Below, one piece after another: positions 8,394 through 17,849 of a stretch of 64,000 bases of DNA (positions are counted from its first letter, which is position 1; each line of letters starts with the position of its first letter). This stretch comes from Nitrospirota bacterium. Its GTDB lineage: Bacteria > Nitrospirota > Thermodesulfovibrionia > Thermodesulfovibrionales > Dissulfurispiraceae. The notes below the pieces were generated by a model. It was given only the letters and a program-made list of their open reading frames with translations. It was not told the origin of the DNA and made no database searches. The translations under genes and the position numbers were made by a program. The stretch spans positions 205,417-269,416 of the forward strand of contig JAFGXL010000015.1 of the NCBI GenBank assembly GCA_016936655.1. Direction: 5' to 3'.

Positions 8394-11189
8394 ATGCCAA
8401 CACCAACCATTCTGATACCAGATCCTGAAAAAGCAGAAAAGAATCTTGAGCACTTTATCTCTCAGAATCCATCATATACAGACCTGATCGAAACTTACAT
8501 CAACGAGATCAGCATGCTCTTTGCTTGTAGCCAATTTCTGGCCAACTTCTCAGCATCTCATCCAGAAATTCTTTCTGAAGATCTCGAGTCACGCAGAAAA
8601 AGGCTTGATCAGTCAGTTCTCACAAAGGAGCTGGATAATCTTTTATCTAAATGTTCAGATGTCAACCAGGCTATGAAGGCTGTACGCCTTTTCAGAAAAA
8701 AACATATGATGAGACTCACAATTCAGGATCTGCTAAAAATATTCAACATAGAAGAGGTGATGTCAGATCTTTCGATGCTGGCTGATATGATAATATCCGC
8801 ATCTGTCAGATTTCTCGATGAGCAGTTATCAAAAAGGTTCGGAAAGCCTCAGGATTTCTCATTCTGTGTTCTAGCGCTCGGCAAACTCGGAGCTTATGAG
8901 CTTAATTACAGCTCTGATGTTGATCTGATATTCGCCTTCAGAGAAGACGGGGAAACGCCGGGCATAAAAGCCCCCGGAGAAAATATAATCAACAGGATAT
9001 CATATGCTGAATACTACACAAAGCTTGCAGAATCGCTCAGCAGTTTTCTTGCATCAAACACAGAGGACGGGTTTGTCTACAGGGTAGATCTTCGCCTCAG
9101 GCCACAAGGGCAGAAGGGCAGTCTTGTGCTGCCTTTAAAGGGATATGAAGAATATTATGAATCATGGGGACAGCTCTGGGAAAAAGCTGCCCTGCTTAGA
9201 ACCAGATATATAGCAGGCGACAAATCAACAGCCGAAGACTTCATCAAAATAGTTACTCCATTTATCTACAGAAAATATCTCGATATGGAGATGATAGATG
9301 AAATACGAAGATTAAAGTCTCAGGTGGAGCAGATAAAACCCGGAACTCTCAGCAGAGACATAAAGCGTGGATACGGCGGTATACGCGAAATAGAGTTCTT
9401 TATACAAATATTCCAGCTTATGTACGGCGGCAGAGAAAAGATGCTGCGCGAGCGCAGCACTATAAAGGCGCTGCACAGCATAGTGCAAAAGGGGTTTATT
9501 GGGCATGAAGACTTCAGACCTCTTTCGGAAATATACCTTTACCTTAGAACAATTGAACACAGGCTACAGCAGCAAAATGACCTGCAGACCCATAGCCTGC
9601 CGTCAAGCGAACAAGATATGAATATACTAGCACTAAAGATAGGGTTTTCTGATGCTGCTTCATTCATTGATGACCTCAACGCAAAGCGGAGCAAGGTGCG
9701 CAGTTTATATGACTCTCTGCTGGAAACTCCTAAAGATGCCCAACAACCGGACGCAGAAAGCGTAATGAATGACATATACTGGGATGGAGACTCGCCTGTT
9801 GAGGAAAGCCTTCATAATGCCCTCGCAAGCTTTTATGTAAAGGATATCAACAAAGCTACGCGCTGTTTGGTAAAGATCAGAAACCTCAGCTATATGTTCA
9901 GCACTCTCAGAAGTAGAAGACTGCTCGAAAAAATTATGCCCATGTTTGTGGATGAGGCGCTCAAGAGTCCTGATCCGGATACAGCATTAATTCACCTTGT
10001 GGATTTTGCAAAGGTGCTCTCGCTGAAAGAGGCCTATCTTGAGGCTATAAACCTCAATCCAGAAATAGTGCCTATGCTCAGCTTTGTGCTCTCAGGCAGT
10101 AAATATCTTGCGCGAATACTGATAGGCAGACCTGAATATATAGAAACGCTGGTTGAAGAAGATTCTGGAATAAAAAGCTCTTTATCAATGGAAAATGAGC
10201 TGGAAGCTATGTGCGACGGACAGAACGAAGGCACAGCCATACGTATATTCAAAAAAACAGAAGAGATCAGGGCAGGAATGCTCTTTCTTAAAAAAAAGAT
10301 AAGCATTACAGAACTAAACCGCGAACTGAGCAGGGCAGCAGAAACAATACTGTCTCTTGTGAACAGAAATAATAAAAGGCTCCACATAATAGGAATGGGG
10401 AAACTCGGTGCAAGAGAGATATCTTTTGGCTCAGACCTTGACATAATATTTGTCACTCCTGATGAACCAGATGCCTCAGACATAAGCTCCGCAGAAAATC
10501 TGATGCGCACAATGATGTCATATACAAAAGACGGCATAGCATACAAAATAGATACACGGCTCAGGCCAGAAGGCAACAAGGGGCCTCTGGTAAACTCAAT
10601 CGAGGGGCTGAGAAAATACTATATGAAAAGCGCGCACCCATGGGAAATCCAGGCTCTGCTCAAAGCAAGATTGATCACCGGATTTGCCACAGAAAAATCA
10701 GAGCTTGCTGCTGAATTTAATGAACTCAGAAAGCAGGCGCTGCTCACAAGAGGATCAGAAATTGATCCTGCGGAGATAAGAAGATTGCGAAGCAGAATAC
10801 AAAAAGAGCTGTCAAATGCATCAGGCTATGACCTGAAATTTGGCTCTGGAGGTCTTGAAGAGCTCGAGTTCAGCATACAGTATCTGCAGCTGCGCAACTG
10901 CTCAGACAATCACCAGCTGCTCAAGCACTCTACGCTTGGCGCATTGAAATCTCTCAAGAAAGCCGGCATTCTGGACGATAATAATGAAAAGCAGCTTGTA
11001 TTAATATATAATTTTTACAGGACAGTAGAGGCTATGCTCAGGCTGCAGGAGAGCTCATCACTTCAGAAAGACCCTGCATCAATGCATGGCGTGCTTAGTC
11101 AGCTGAACATTTCTGCTGAAGAGCTTTACAGTAAGATAGATAATGCCAGAGAATATGTATCGAAATTCTGGGCAGAGATATCAAATTAG
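8394..11189 (+). CDS. glnE: Bifunctional glutamine synthetase adenylyltransferase/adenylyl-removing enzyme
   Basis: It adenylylates and deadenylylates glutamine synthetase in answer to PII and glutamine. There are two nucleotidyltransferase halves: an N-terminal one with LGKLGAYELNYSSDVDLIF and a C-terminal one with GMGKLGAREISFGSDLDIIF, each followed by a helical domain (YGGIREIEFFIQ in the first half, GSGGLEELEFSIQYLQL in the second). The length of 931 residues matches the family. The frame stays open upstream to a TTG at 8337 inside the permease gene; I prefer the ATG at 8394, although its ribosome site is weak. Its target glnA, with a clear adenylylation Tyr, lies 0.6 kb downstream on the other strand. 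Confidence 0.95.
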   Translation: MPTPTILIPDPEKAEKNLEHFISQNPSYTDLIETYINEISMLFACSQFLANFSASHPEILSEDLESRRKRLDQSVLTKELDNLLSKCSDVNQAMKAVRLFRKKHMMRLTIQDLLKIFNIEEVMSDLSMLADMIISASVRFLDEQLSKRFGKPQDFSFCVLALGKLGAYELNYSSDVDLIFAFREDGETPGIKAPGENIINRISYAEYYTKLAESLSSFLASNTEDGFVYRVDLRLRPQGQKGSLVLPLKGYEEYYESWGQLWEKAALLRTRYIAGDKSTAEDFIKIVTPFIYRKYLDMEMIDEIRRLKSQVEQIKPGTLSRDIKRGYGGIREIEFFIQIFQLMYGGREKMLRERSTIKALHSIVQKGFIGHEDFRPLSEIYLYLRTIEHRLQQQNDLQTHSLPSSEQDMNILALKIGFSDAASFIDDLNAKRSKVRSLYDSLLETPKDAQQPDAESVMNDIYWDGDSPVEESLHNALASFYVKDINKATRCLVKIRNLSYMFSTLRSRRLLEKIMPMFVDEALKSPDPDTALIHLVDFAKVLSLKEAYLEAINLNPEIVPMLSFVLSGSKYLARILIGRPEYIETLVEEDSGIKSSLSMENELEAMCDGQNEGTAIRIFKKTEEIRAGMLFLKKKISITELNRELSRAAETILSLVNRNNKRLHIIGMGKLGAREISFGSDLDIIFVTPDEPDASDISSAENLMRTMMSYTKDGIAYKIDTRLRPEGNKGPLVNSIEGLRKYYMKSAHPWEIQALLKARLITGFATEKSELAAEFNELRKQALLTRGSEIDPAEIRRLRSRIQKELSNASGYDLKFGSGGLEELEFSIQYLQLRNCSDNHQLLKHSTLGALKSLKKAGILDDNNEKQLVLIYNFYRTVEAMLRLQESSSLQKDPASMHGVLSQLNISAEELYSKIDNAREYVSKFWAEISN

Positions 11190-11222
11190 TTTAAGCACAA
11201 TCATATTCAATGGAGGCCTAAA

Positions 11223-11744
11223 ATGGATGAACTAATCCCCATAGCCGGGTCCAGCGACCTTAAAAAGAGTTCTTCTGAAGAGATTCTCCAGCTTGTCACT
11301 TTCACACTTGGAAGTGAAGAGTATGCAGTCGATATACTCAAGGTGCAGGAGATCAACAGGATGAAGGAGATCACAAGGGTGCCAAATTCTCCTGATTATG
11401 TTGAGGGGGTAGTAAACCTCAGGGGCAAGGTTATCCCTGTTGTGAGTCTAAGGATGAAGTTTGGACTACCAGAAAAAGAGAATGACGATCAGGCCAGAAT
11501 AATGATAATGGAGATTGTTGGCATAACAATGGGGCTGATTGTTGACTCTGTATCTGAGGTGCTCAGAATACCTGAGGGTATTGTCGAACCTCCGCCGCCT
11601 ATGGCTACATCTATAAGCTCTGAGTTTATAAAAGGGATAGCAAAACTTGAAGACAGGCTTATAATTCTGCTCGATATGGACAGTCTGGTGGGCAAAGAGA
11701 GTGATGCGCAGCTGATAGAGAACGCAACAAAAGCATTAACCTAA
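11223..11744 (+). CDS. cheW: Chemotaxis coupling protein CheW
   Basis: CheW links chemoreceptors to the kinase CheA. The 173-residue protein is a single CheW beta-barrel domain: LVTFTLGSEEYAVDILKVQEINR, the conserved RVPNSPDYVEGVVNLRGKVIPVVSLRMKFG and GLIVDSVSEVLRIP. A good GGAGG site precedes the ATG. It lies 33 bases behind glnE with no visible terminator between, so it may be read from the same transcript. No receptor or CheA gene is in the window. An adaptor role in another signalling array is possible. Confidence 0.95.
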   Translation: MDELIPIAGSSDLKKSSSEEILQLVTFTLGSEEYAVDILKVQEINRMKEITRVPNSPDYVEGVVNLRGKVIPVVSLRMKFGLPEKENDDQARIMIMEIVGITMGLIVDSVSEVLRIPEGIVEPPPPMATSISSEFIKGIAKLEDRLIILLDMDSLVGKESDAQLIENATKALT

Positions 11745-11763
11745 AACATAAAATAAGTATTAC

Positions 11764-11800
11764 AAAAAGAGGGGAGGCGTTTAACGCCTCCCCTCTTTTT
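11764..11800. terminator. Bidirectional intrinsic terminator between cheW and glnA
   Basis: A perfect 17-bp stem with a 3-base loop: A-rich then GAGGGGAGGCGT on the left arm, the complement then a T run on the right. The A run on one side and T run on the other let it act for both convergent genes. Confidence 0.95.
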
Positions 11801-11819
11801 TGTCTTTTTAAAACTTTTT

Positions 11820-13232
11820 TTAAATATCGTAGTAGAGGAAGAACTCATAAGGATGCGGCCTGAGCCTGAGCGCATCAACCTCTTTTGCCCTCTTGTAGCT
11901 TATCCATGTCTCAATTGCATCCTCTGTAAAGACATTGCCTTTGAGAAGGAACTCATGATCTTCTTCAAGATGATTCAGCGCATCCTCAAGAGTGCCGGGC
12001 ATTGTTGGCACAGATGCGAGTTCCTCAGGACCGAGTTCGTAGATATCCTTGTCGAGCGGCTCGCCTGGATGTATCTTGTTCTCTATTCCGTCGAGTCCTG
12101 CCATCAGCATAGCTGTAAATGCGAGATATGTGTTGCATGAAGGATCAGGGAATCTAACCTCAACCCTCTTTGCCTTCGGGCTTGGGGAGTATGTAGGTAT
12201 TCTTATGGATGCTGAACGGTTTCTTGCAGAGTATGCAAGATTGACAGGAGCCTCAAATCCTGGAGTCAATCTCTTGTACGAATTGGTTGTGGGATTTGTG
12301 AGCGCTGCAAGGGCCTTTGCGTGCTTCAGTATTCCGCCTATGTAGTAGAGTGCCATCTCACTAAGGCCTGCATAGCAGTTTCCTGCAAAAAGCGGTTTGC
12401 CGTCCTTCCATATGCTCTGGTGAACATGCATGCCCGACCCATTGTCGCCAAATAGAGGCTTTGGCATAAATGTGGCTGTCTTGCCATGCCTTGCTGCTAC
12501 ATTCTTTACAATGTATTTGAAGAGCATATTTTTGTCTGCTATTCTTACCATCGAGTCGAACCTCATGTCTATCTCTGCCTGTCCTGCTGTTGCAACCTCA
12601 TGGTGCTCTCTTTCAACATATATGCCGACCTTCTGCATCTCCATAACCATCTCTGTACGGAGGTTCACCTGACTATCTGTCGGAGGCACAGGGAAATAGC
12701 CCTCTTTGTGGCGCGGCTTGTACCCAAGGTTTGGGCCTTCAGCACGGCCTGAGTTCCATATGCCCTCAACAGAATCTATAAAGTAGTAGCCGCTGTTTGA
12801 TGTCTGATCGAATCTTATGTCATCGAATATGAAAAACTCCGCCTCAGGACCAAAGTATGCTGTATCTCCTATGCCTGTTGACTTAAGATAGGCCTCGCCC
12901 TTCTGCGCTATGTAACGGGGATCCCTTGAATAGAACTCCTTTGTTATGGGATCAACAACATTGCAGATAAGGCTGAGTGTCGGATACTGCATAAACGGAT
13001 CCATAAACGCTGTTGTTGCATCGGGTATTATCAGCATATCAGAGGTATGTATTGCCTGCCATCCCCTGATTGATGAACCGTCAAATCCGAGCCCCTCCTC
13101 AAACACAGCCTCGCTCAACTCTGCAACAGGCACAGCAAAGTGCTGCCATATGCCCGGGAAGTCGAGGAACTTGAAGTTAACCATTACCACATTGTTTTCC
13201 TGAGCCATCTTGATAACATCTTTTGGTGTCAT
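11820..13232 (-). CDS. glnA: Glutamine synthetase type I
   Basis: It makes glutamine from glutamate, ammonia and ATP; a dodecameric GSI-beta type enzyme. The 470-residue protein has the beta-Grasp N-terminus and DGSSIRGW, the metal and ATP motifs [21 protein letters not shown] and [15 protein letters not shown], and the active-site flap. The adenylylation loop reads [11 protein letters not shown] with the target Tyr398, fitting control by the nearby GlnE. An AAAGGAGG site precedes the ATG. It is last in the likely amt, amidotransferase, glnB, glnA series on the minus strand; 112 bases of AT-rich DNA before it may hold its own promoter. Confidence 0.99.
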   Translation of the reverse strand: MTPKDVIKMAQENNVVMVNFKFLDFPGIWQHFAVPVAELSEAVFEEGLGFDGSSIRGWQAIHTSDMLIIPDATTAFMDPFMQYPTLSLICNVVDPITKEFYSRDPRYIAQKGEAYLKSTGIGDTAYFGPEAEFFIFDDIRFDQTSNSGYYFIDSVEGIWNSGRAEGPNLGYKPRHKEGYFPVPPTDSQVNLRTEMVMEMQKVGIYVEREHHEVATAGQAEIDMRFDSMVRIADKNMLFKYIVKNVAARHGKTATFMPKPLFGDNGSGMHVHQSIWKDGKPLFAGNCYAGLSEMALYYIGGILKHAKALAALTNPTTNSYKRLTPGFEAPVNLAYSARNRSASIRIPTYSPSPKAKRVEVRFPDPSCNTYLAFTAMLMAGLDGIENKIHPGEPLDKDIYELGPEELASVPTMPGTLEDALNHLEEDHEFLLKGNVFTEDAIETWISYKRAKEVDALRLRPHPYEFFLYYDI

Positions 13233-13344
13233 ACATCCTCCTTTTTTAAAAGAAACTGATTAAACAGTTAATTCTGTCTAAATCATTTATACTTTTTTAT
13301 CCATACAAAAATTAAATACAGGCAATCAGATTTAACTGTACTTA

Positions 13345-13695
<351 letters not shown>

Positions 13696-13714
13696 TCAGC
13701 TTCTGTCTGCATAA

Positions 13715-14413
13715 TTAAATGCCAGAGAAAAAGCCTTGATAAAAATTATATGCCCTCGCTGAACATGTTTCGTGATACCTTTCTGTATCATTTCTGTAAA
13801 TTTCATAATTCATATTTTCAGCAGCCACCCAGTTCTTGATCATATCTTTTGTAACCTCTATATGAAACTGCAAAGCATACGCATTATCACCATATCTGAA
13901 CGCCTGATTTGCATACATATCAGAACCAAAGAGCCTGACAGCCTGCTTTGGGATATCGAATGTATCCCCATGCCAGTGAAATACTTTAAACCTCTTCCAG
14001 AAATCTCCTGCTGCCGGATGCACAGCCAGGCTCCTCATATGCTGATCTCTCATGCCATCATCAGTAAGCTCAACATCCTTCCAACCAGCCTCTTTCTGCT
14101 CGCCCTTGTATACACTGCTGCCAAAAGCATTTGCCATTATCTGTGCGCCAAGACATATGCCGAGCACCTTTTTGCCGTCAGCTACAAACTTGCGCACAAG
14201 CTTTTCTTCAAAAGCTAAAAATGGATACTGCTCCTTCTCATTCGCACACATCAAACCGCCTAGCATAACAAGCGTATTGAACTTTGATGTATCAGGAACA
14301 GCCTCGCCCGCGTAGAGATCGATAACCTTGTACGACATATCATTCTCTTTGAGAAAAGTTTCTATCGTACCCGGACCTTCTGATGTCATGTTTTTAAGTA
14401 TGAGTACTGGCAT
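13715..14413 (-). CDS. Class I glutamine amidotransferase domain protein (GMP-synthase-like)
   Basis: A single-domain class I glutamine amidotransferase of 232 residues. The nucleophile elbow is VLGICLGAQIMANAFG with Cys at the expected place, and the catalytic His-Glu pair is in ALQFHIEV. Proteins of this stand-alone group are often labelled GMP-synthase-like without a known acceptor. It sits between amt and glnB in the nitrogen cluster, so a role in glutamine use or signalling is plausible but unproven. An AAGGA site precedes the ATG. The upstream 445-bp gap holds a long inverted repeat, so it may also have its own promoter. Confidence 0.88.
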   Translation of the reverse strand: MPVLILKNMTSEGPGTIETFLKENDMSYKVIDLYAGEAVPDTSKFNTLVMLGGLMCANEKEQYPFLAFEEKLVRKFVADGKKVLGICLGAQIMANAFGSSVYKGEQKEAGWKDVELTDDGMRDQHMRSLAVHPAAGDFWKRFKVFHWHGDTFDIPKQAVRLFGSDMYANQAFRYGDNAYALQFHIEVTKDMIKNWVAAENMNYEIYRNDTERYHETCSARAYNFYQGFFSGI

Positions 14414-14858
14414 ATTCCTTATATAGCAATCCTCGTACCAGATATTTTACCGTTGTAAAACAACATGGCTTTTATTTACAACATAGCTACATGCACAAAC
14501 CTTAAGCATGCTCCTGCCTGCATATTAGGCAATCTTAAAAACAATACGAAAGAAGGGATGGACTGGCTTGAGAGATTTTGGCTGGTTTTGGTAACACTAC
14601 TTTGCGAAGAGCAGCGAAATACAGCCGCAACTGTTTGAGCTGCCAAAGGCGGCGAGTTTTGCGGCTGAAGCGCAACAAGCCTAAGGGCAGGGGGATTGAA
14701 TTCTGAAGCTTCTAAACTACCAGGGTTCAAATATTATTGCTGACAGACTTTGTTGCGCAAATCAAATTGTATCTCTCAGTCTCCCGCTTCGACTCACGAC
14801 TGAGTAGCAGTTACCTGTGACAAGCTTCAGAATTCAATCCCCCTGCCCTTAGGCAAAT
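14414..14858. other. Intergenic stretch between amt and the amidotransferase gene
   Basis: There are 445 bases with no convincing gene. It holds the 33-bp inverted repeat at 14679-14711 and 14822-14854, a 9-bp inverted pair (CAGCCGCAA at 14622-14630 with TTGCGGCTG at 14659-14667) and a 7-bp pair (CTCAGTC at 14775-14781 with GACTGAG at 14798-14804). An 84-codon reading frame on the minus strand (14476-14730) runs through one repeat arm and looks spurious. The many nested inverted pairs suggest a structured RNA or a small non-coding mobile repeat. Confidence 0.6.
14679..14854. repeat. 33-bp perfect inverted repeat enclosing 110 bp
   Basis: The left arm is 14679-14711 and the right arm 14822-14854. 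They are exact reverse complements over 33 bp, starting GCCTAAGGGCAGGGGGATTG on the left arm. The right arm ends 4 bases from the amt stop codon. The arms are too far apart for a classical terminator. The whole unit (176 bp) has the size and form of a MITE, but no clear target-site duplication beyond AA is visible. Confidence 0.9.
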
Positions 14859-16151
14859 CTACATCGTATACCCGCTCTCGCCATGCTGGCTGATATCCAG
14901 ACCCATCATCTCTGACTCATCTTCAACCCTAATTCCGACAGTCATATCAAGCGCCTTCAGAATGATATATGACATCAGGAAAGAGTAGACCGCTGTTATC
15001 ATGATTACAAGCATCTGCACAAGCAGTAGATGATAGCTGCCGCTGAATACCCCATCAGCTCCGGCAGGATTTATCAGCCTGCTCGCAAAAAGTCCTGTAG
15101 CGAATATCCCGATTATGCCGCCAACACCATGCACACCAAAGGCATCGAGAGAATCATCATATCCGAGCTTTGACTTAAAGTTCAGCGCCAGATAGCATAC
15201 AGCCCCTGATGCAAGGCCTATCAGCATGGCAGGCATAGGCCCCACAAAACCTGATGCAGGAGTTATTGTCGCAAGACCCGCAACAGCGCCGGTTGCTATG
15301 CCAAACACAGTAGGCCTGCCCCTATGCATCCATTCGATAAGAAACCATATCGTTGCTGCTGCCACCGCTGATATATGTGTCACAACAAACGCCATTACAC
15401 TGAGCGTGCCTGATGAAAGTGCGCTGCCTGCATTAAACCCAAACCATCCGAACCATAGCATGCCCGCGCCGAGCACTGTTACAGGCAGGTTATGCGGCGT
15501 AATTGCCTCATGCATATATCCCCTTCTCTTGCCGACCATAACAGCAGCAACAAGAGCTGATATTCCTGATGTTATATGCACAACTGCACCACCGGCAAAG
15601 TCGAGCGCCCCAAGTTCCTTAAGCCATCCGCCCTTGCCCCATATCCAGTGCGCAACAGGATCATACACAAGCGTTGACCACAGAAGCGTGAAGATTATGT
15701 ATGCTGAAAACTTCATTCGCTCTGCAACAGCGCCTGATATGAGTGCAGGAGTTATAACAGCAAACATCGCCTGGTAGATCATAAACGCAAGATGCGGAAC
15801 AGTTGCAGCATAATCAGGATTTGGCTCCAGCCCCACACCGCTCAGAAACGCCCAGTCAAGACTGCCGATGAGTCCGCCGAGATCAGGACCGAATGCGAGA
15901 CTGTATCCGAACAATACCCACTGAATGCTGATCACAGCTATTGCAGCAAAGCTCTGCATGATAGTGCCGAGCACATTCTTTCTGCGCACCATGCCGCCGT
16001 AAAACATCGCCAGCCCTATGGTCATGAACATAACAAGAGCAGATGAGATGAGCAGAAAGCCTGTGTCTGCGGCGCTTATGCCGTCTGCCTGCGCATGCGC
16101 GTTCATCGGCAAAAGCATAAAAGTGATAAGAAATAAAATTGTCTTTTCCAT
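14859..16151 (-). CDS. amt: Ammonium transporter Amt
   Basis: An inner-membrane ammonium channel/transporter of 430 residues with a cleavable signal sequence (MEKTILFLITFMLLPMNAHA) and eleven membrane helices. Conserved parts seen are FYGGMVRRKNVLGTIMQSF, the Amt signature DFAGGAVVHITSGISALVAA with the first twin-pore His, and FGVHGVGGIIGIFATGLFA with the second. PII of the GlnK type normally plugs such channels, and glnB follows two genes downstream. An AAAGGAG site precedes the ATG. Probably the first gene of the nitrogen cluster on the minus strand. Confidence 0.97.
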   Translation of the reverse strand: MEKTILFLITFMLLPMNAHAQADGISAADTGFLLISSALVMFMTIGLAMFYGGMVRRKNVLGTIMQSFAAIAVISIQWVLFGYSLAFGPDLGGLIGSLDWAFLSGVGLEPNPDYAATVPHLAFMIYQAMFAVITPALISGAVAERMKFSAYIIFTLLWSTLVYDPVAHWIWGKGGWLKELGALDFAGGAVVHITSGISALVAAVMVGKRRGYMHEAITPHNLPVTVLGAGMLWFGWFGFNAGSALSSGTLSVMAFVVTHISAVAAATIWFLIEWMHRGRPTVFGIATGAVAGLATITPASGFVGPMPAMLIGLASGAVCYLALNFKSKLGYDDSLDAFGVHGVGGIIGIFATGLFASRLINPAGADGVFSGSYHLLLVQMLVIMITAVYSFLMSYIILKALDMTVGIRVEDESEMMGLDISQHGESGYTM

Positions 16152-16236
16152 GTCTGCTCCTTTAAGTAGAAATCATTTTCTAAACTCATTAAAGCCAGAA
16201 GCATGCCAGACTGATTTTCCCAAATAAAACAACAAG

Positions 16237-16266
16237 AGGCAGACGGCAATATATTGCCGTCTGCCT
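16237..16266 (-). terminator. Probable intrinsic terminator behind hicBA
   Basis: A perfect 14-bp stem (AGGCAGACGGCAAT and its complement) with a 2-base loop, followed on the minus strand by a T-rich stretch. It lies about 180 bases after the hicA stop and just ahead of amt, so it isolates amt from the upstream toxin-antitoxin genes. Confidence 0.8.
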
Positions 16267-16381
16267 AAAAATTAAGCATCCCCTGAATAAAAGTTAAGCA
16301 GACAGAATGGGACAGATTAAGTCAGGATTAATTTGCAGGAATCAAAGATAATGTGGAGGGGTTAATATCAGTAAAAAAGAT

Positions 16382-16414
16382 TTGCTGACTCAATTTAAAA
16401 CAGTTGCTGACCCA
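16382..16414. repeat. Tandem 11-bp direct repeats, possible insertion-sequence end remnant
   Basis: TTGCTGACTCA at 16382-16392 and TTGCTGACCCA at 16404-16414 repeat with 22-bp phasing, that is two helical turns. Multiple short transposase-binding repeats of this kind are found at the ends of some elements (for example IS21 type). No transposase is nearby, so this is a weak inference. Confidence 0.35.
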
Positions 16415-16442
16415 TTTTTTTGTGGAAAACTAGAAAGCAAAA

Positions 16443-16664
16443 TCAGAGCAGTCTGACAAACTCATCGAGACCAAGACCGGATTGCCTGATAATAGCTCTT
16501 AATGTACCTCTATCTAATTCCTTGTGATTAGGCACCACAAGCTGAGAAAAGGGATCATCTCTGCGCAAAACGATATGGCTGCCTTCCTGACGTTTGACCA
16601 CAAAACCTGCCCTGGTCAGAGCCTTTATACAGTCCTGTCCTGAAACCCGTGGAAGCTTCGTCAT
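16443..16664 (-). CDS. hicA: Type II toxin HicA (mRNA interferase)
   Basis: A 73-residue toxin with a dsRBD-like fold that cleaves mRNA when not held by HicB. The family pattern is clear: LPRVSGQDCIKALTRAGF, the catalytic His in GSHIVLRR (H30), then VVPNHKELDRGTLRAIIRQSGL. The start ATG overlaps the hicB stop by 4 bases, so translation is coupled. Here the antitoxin gene comes first, opposite to the E. coli order but common elsewhere. Full length, no damage seen. Confidence 0.93.
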   Translation of the reverse strand: MTKLPRVSGQDCIKALTRAGFVVKRQEGSHIVLRRDDPFSQLVVPNHKELDRGTLRAIIRQSGLGLDEFVRLL

Positions 16665-16867
16665 ACAGCAACAACTAATGCCTCGAAGTTTTCCTCAGGC
16701 ACTGGCAACGCATCATCTTTTAGCGTTTCGATGTATACCTTAATAGCTTCAGAGATATTGCTGATAGCCTCTTCCTTGCTCTTGCCTTGGCTTATGCAGC
16801 CCGGCAGACTGGGGCATTCAGCTACCCAGTACCCATCTTCACCGGGATATATAATCACCTGTCTCAT
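16661..16867 (-). CDS. hicB: Type II antitoxin HicB, short form
   Basis: A 68-residue HicB with the degenerate RNase H-like fold: VIIYPGEDGYWVAECPSLPGCISQGKSKEEAISNISEAI. It lacks the C-terminal DNA-binding domain found in longer HicB proteins, so autoregulation through HicB itself is doubtful. Start ATG behind a GGAGG-type site. Four-base overlap with hicA. Confidence 0.92.
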   Translation of the reverse strand: MRQVIIYPGEDGYWVAECPSLPGCISQGKSKEEAISNISEAIKVYIETLKDDALPVPEENFEALVVAV

Positions 16868-17033
16868 TACCGCTCACCTCCATCTCCCTGTATAACTTAT
16901 TTATATCATACCTCAAAAATATGCGAAAATGCCTTACATCAACTAGAAACCTGACAAACCAGTTCATCCTCAATAATTAGGCAACTTTTTTTGGCAAACT
17001 TCAGCGCCAAAAGTAGTCACCTCAAACAACTTA

Positions 17034-17609
17034 TTAGGCAGGATAGTTAAATTGATAATATTCTGGATTACTTAACATATCACCATAAATGAACCAGCTA
17101 TCTTGTGTTTCATCAAGTGCACCAAATATCCAGAGTTGCGCAATATTCAATTTTTGCACTTCTATTGCATTAAACTCGAGTCTTATTTCTTTGTTCAGGT
17201 GAATAGCGACGACCAAATTACTCGACGATGAATATTTTGCCAATTTTGAAATAGTTTCATTTAAGTTTGATTTGCTATTCAACTTTTCAGAAACTACCTC
17301 TTTGAGCTGAACAGGCGTATAGTGCAGGACATCATCTCTTTTAAAATAAGTCACAAAGTCGTAATCAACATCTTCACAATTAGCAAAGTAAATTTTTTCG
17401 CCTACAACCGCCTGACTTAACCCATAACTGAATAGAGCCGCTTCTCGACCTTCCCGATATAATTTTTGCTTATTTCGCCGCAATGTTTTTGCTGTATCAT
17501 CTAAATCGCTATATCCTGCCAAGTCTTCTAATTTTCTATATTCCTTTAGAATCTCCTCAAAATCATAATATTGATATTTCCCCCATTTATTTAGTTCTAT
17601 TGTCTCCAT
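17034..17609 (-). CDS. Uncharacterised protein with possible PD-(D/E)XK-like motif
   Basis: I do not recognise this 191-residue protein. It is a soluble, mixed alpha/beta protein. An N-terminal helical part (LKEYRKLEDLAGYSDLDDTAKTLRR) is followed by DVDYDFVTYF (about 80-89) and VLHYTPVQLKEVV (about 94-106). The spacing of Asp82/84 and Gln101-Leu-Lys103 resembles the D...(E/Q)xK core of restriction-like nucleases, and Glu54 or Glu57 could be the upstream acid. The gene is clearly richer in AT than its neighbours and sits beside hicAB, which suggests horizontal transfer. Nuclease function is a guess. Confidence 0.6.
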   Translation of the reverse strand: METIELNKWGKYQYYDFEEILKEYRKLEDLAGYSDLDDTAKTLRRNKQKLYREGREAALFSYGLSQAVVGEKIYFANCEDVDYDFVTYFKRDDVLHYTPVQLKEVVSEKLNSKSNLNETISKLAKYSSSSNLVVAIHLNKEIRLEFNAIEVQKLNIAQLWIFGALDETQDSWFIYGDMLSNPEYYQFNYPA

Positions 17610-17759
17610 TGTTTACCATCCAACAGTTTCATTTATATTTCTTCTGAATTTATGAGGAGTTTAGCCCTGAGCTTTTACACAAGTCAAGAGAATCCTTCCT
17701 TTTTACTTATAGTTAACAAATACGAATATCACCCTACCGCCCAAAATAAAAGAAGCAGC

Positions 17760-17792
17760 TTGCTTTGTCGTTATTCCCTATGATATATTACG
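17760..17792 (+). promoter_or_regulatory. Promoter with ModE-like operator ahead of the DUF364/ABC/porin operon
   Basis: A -35 TTGCTT (17760-17765) and a -10 TATATT (17784-17789) lie 18 bp apart. Overlapping the spacer and -10 is a 24-bp element at 17769-17792 with ends CGTTAT and ATTACG, an imperfect palindrome like known ModE operators. The same element, with 4 differences in 24, lies in the mod operon promoter at 25261-25284 in the same position relative to the boxes. ModE-type control is inferred. Confidence 0.7.
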
Positions 17793-17849
17793 AATCGCAA
17801 GCCGGATTCAGTAAAACAATACCGGCAACACATATTAGGAGGAACACAA

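Noticed and set aside
14476..14730. 84-codon minus-strand ORF
   Set aside because: It runs through one arm of the inverted repeat, has low-complexity content and no ribosome site; more likely spurious.
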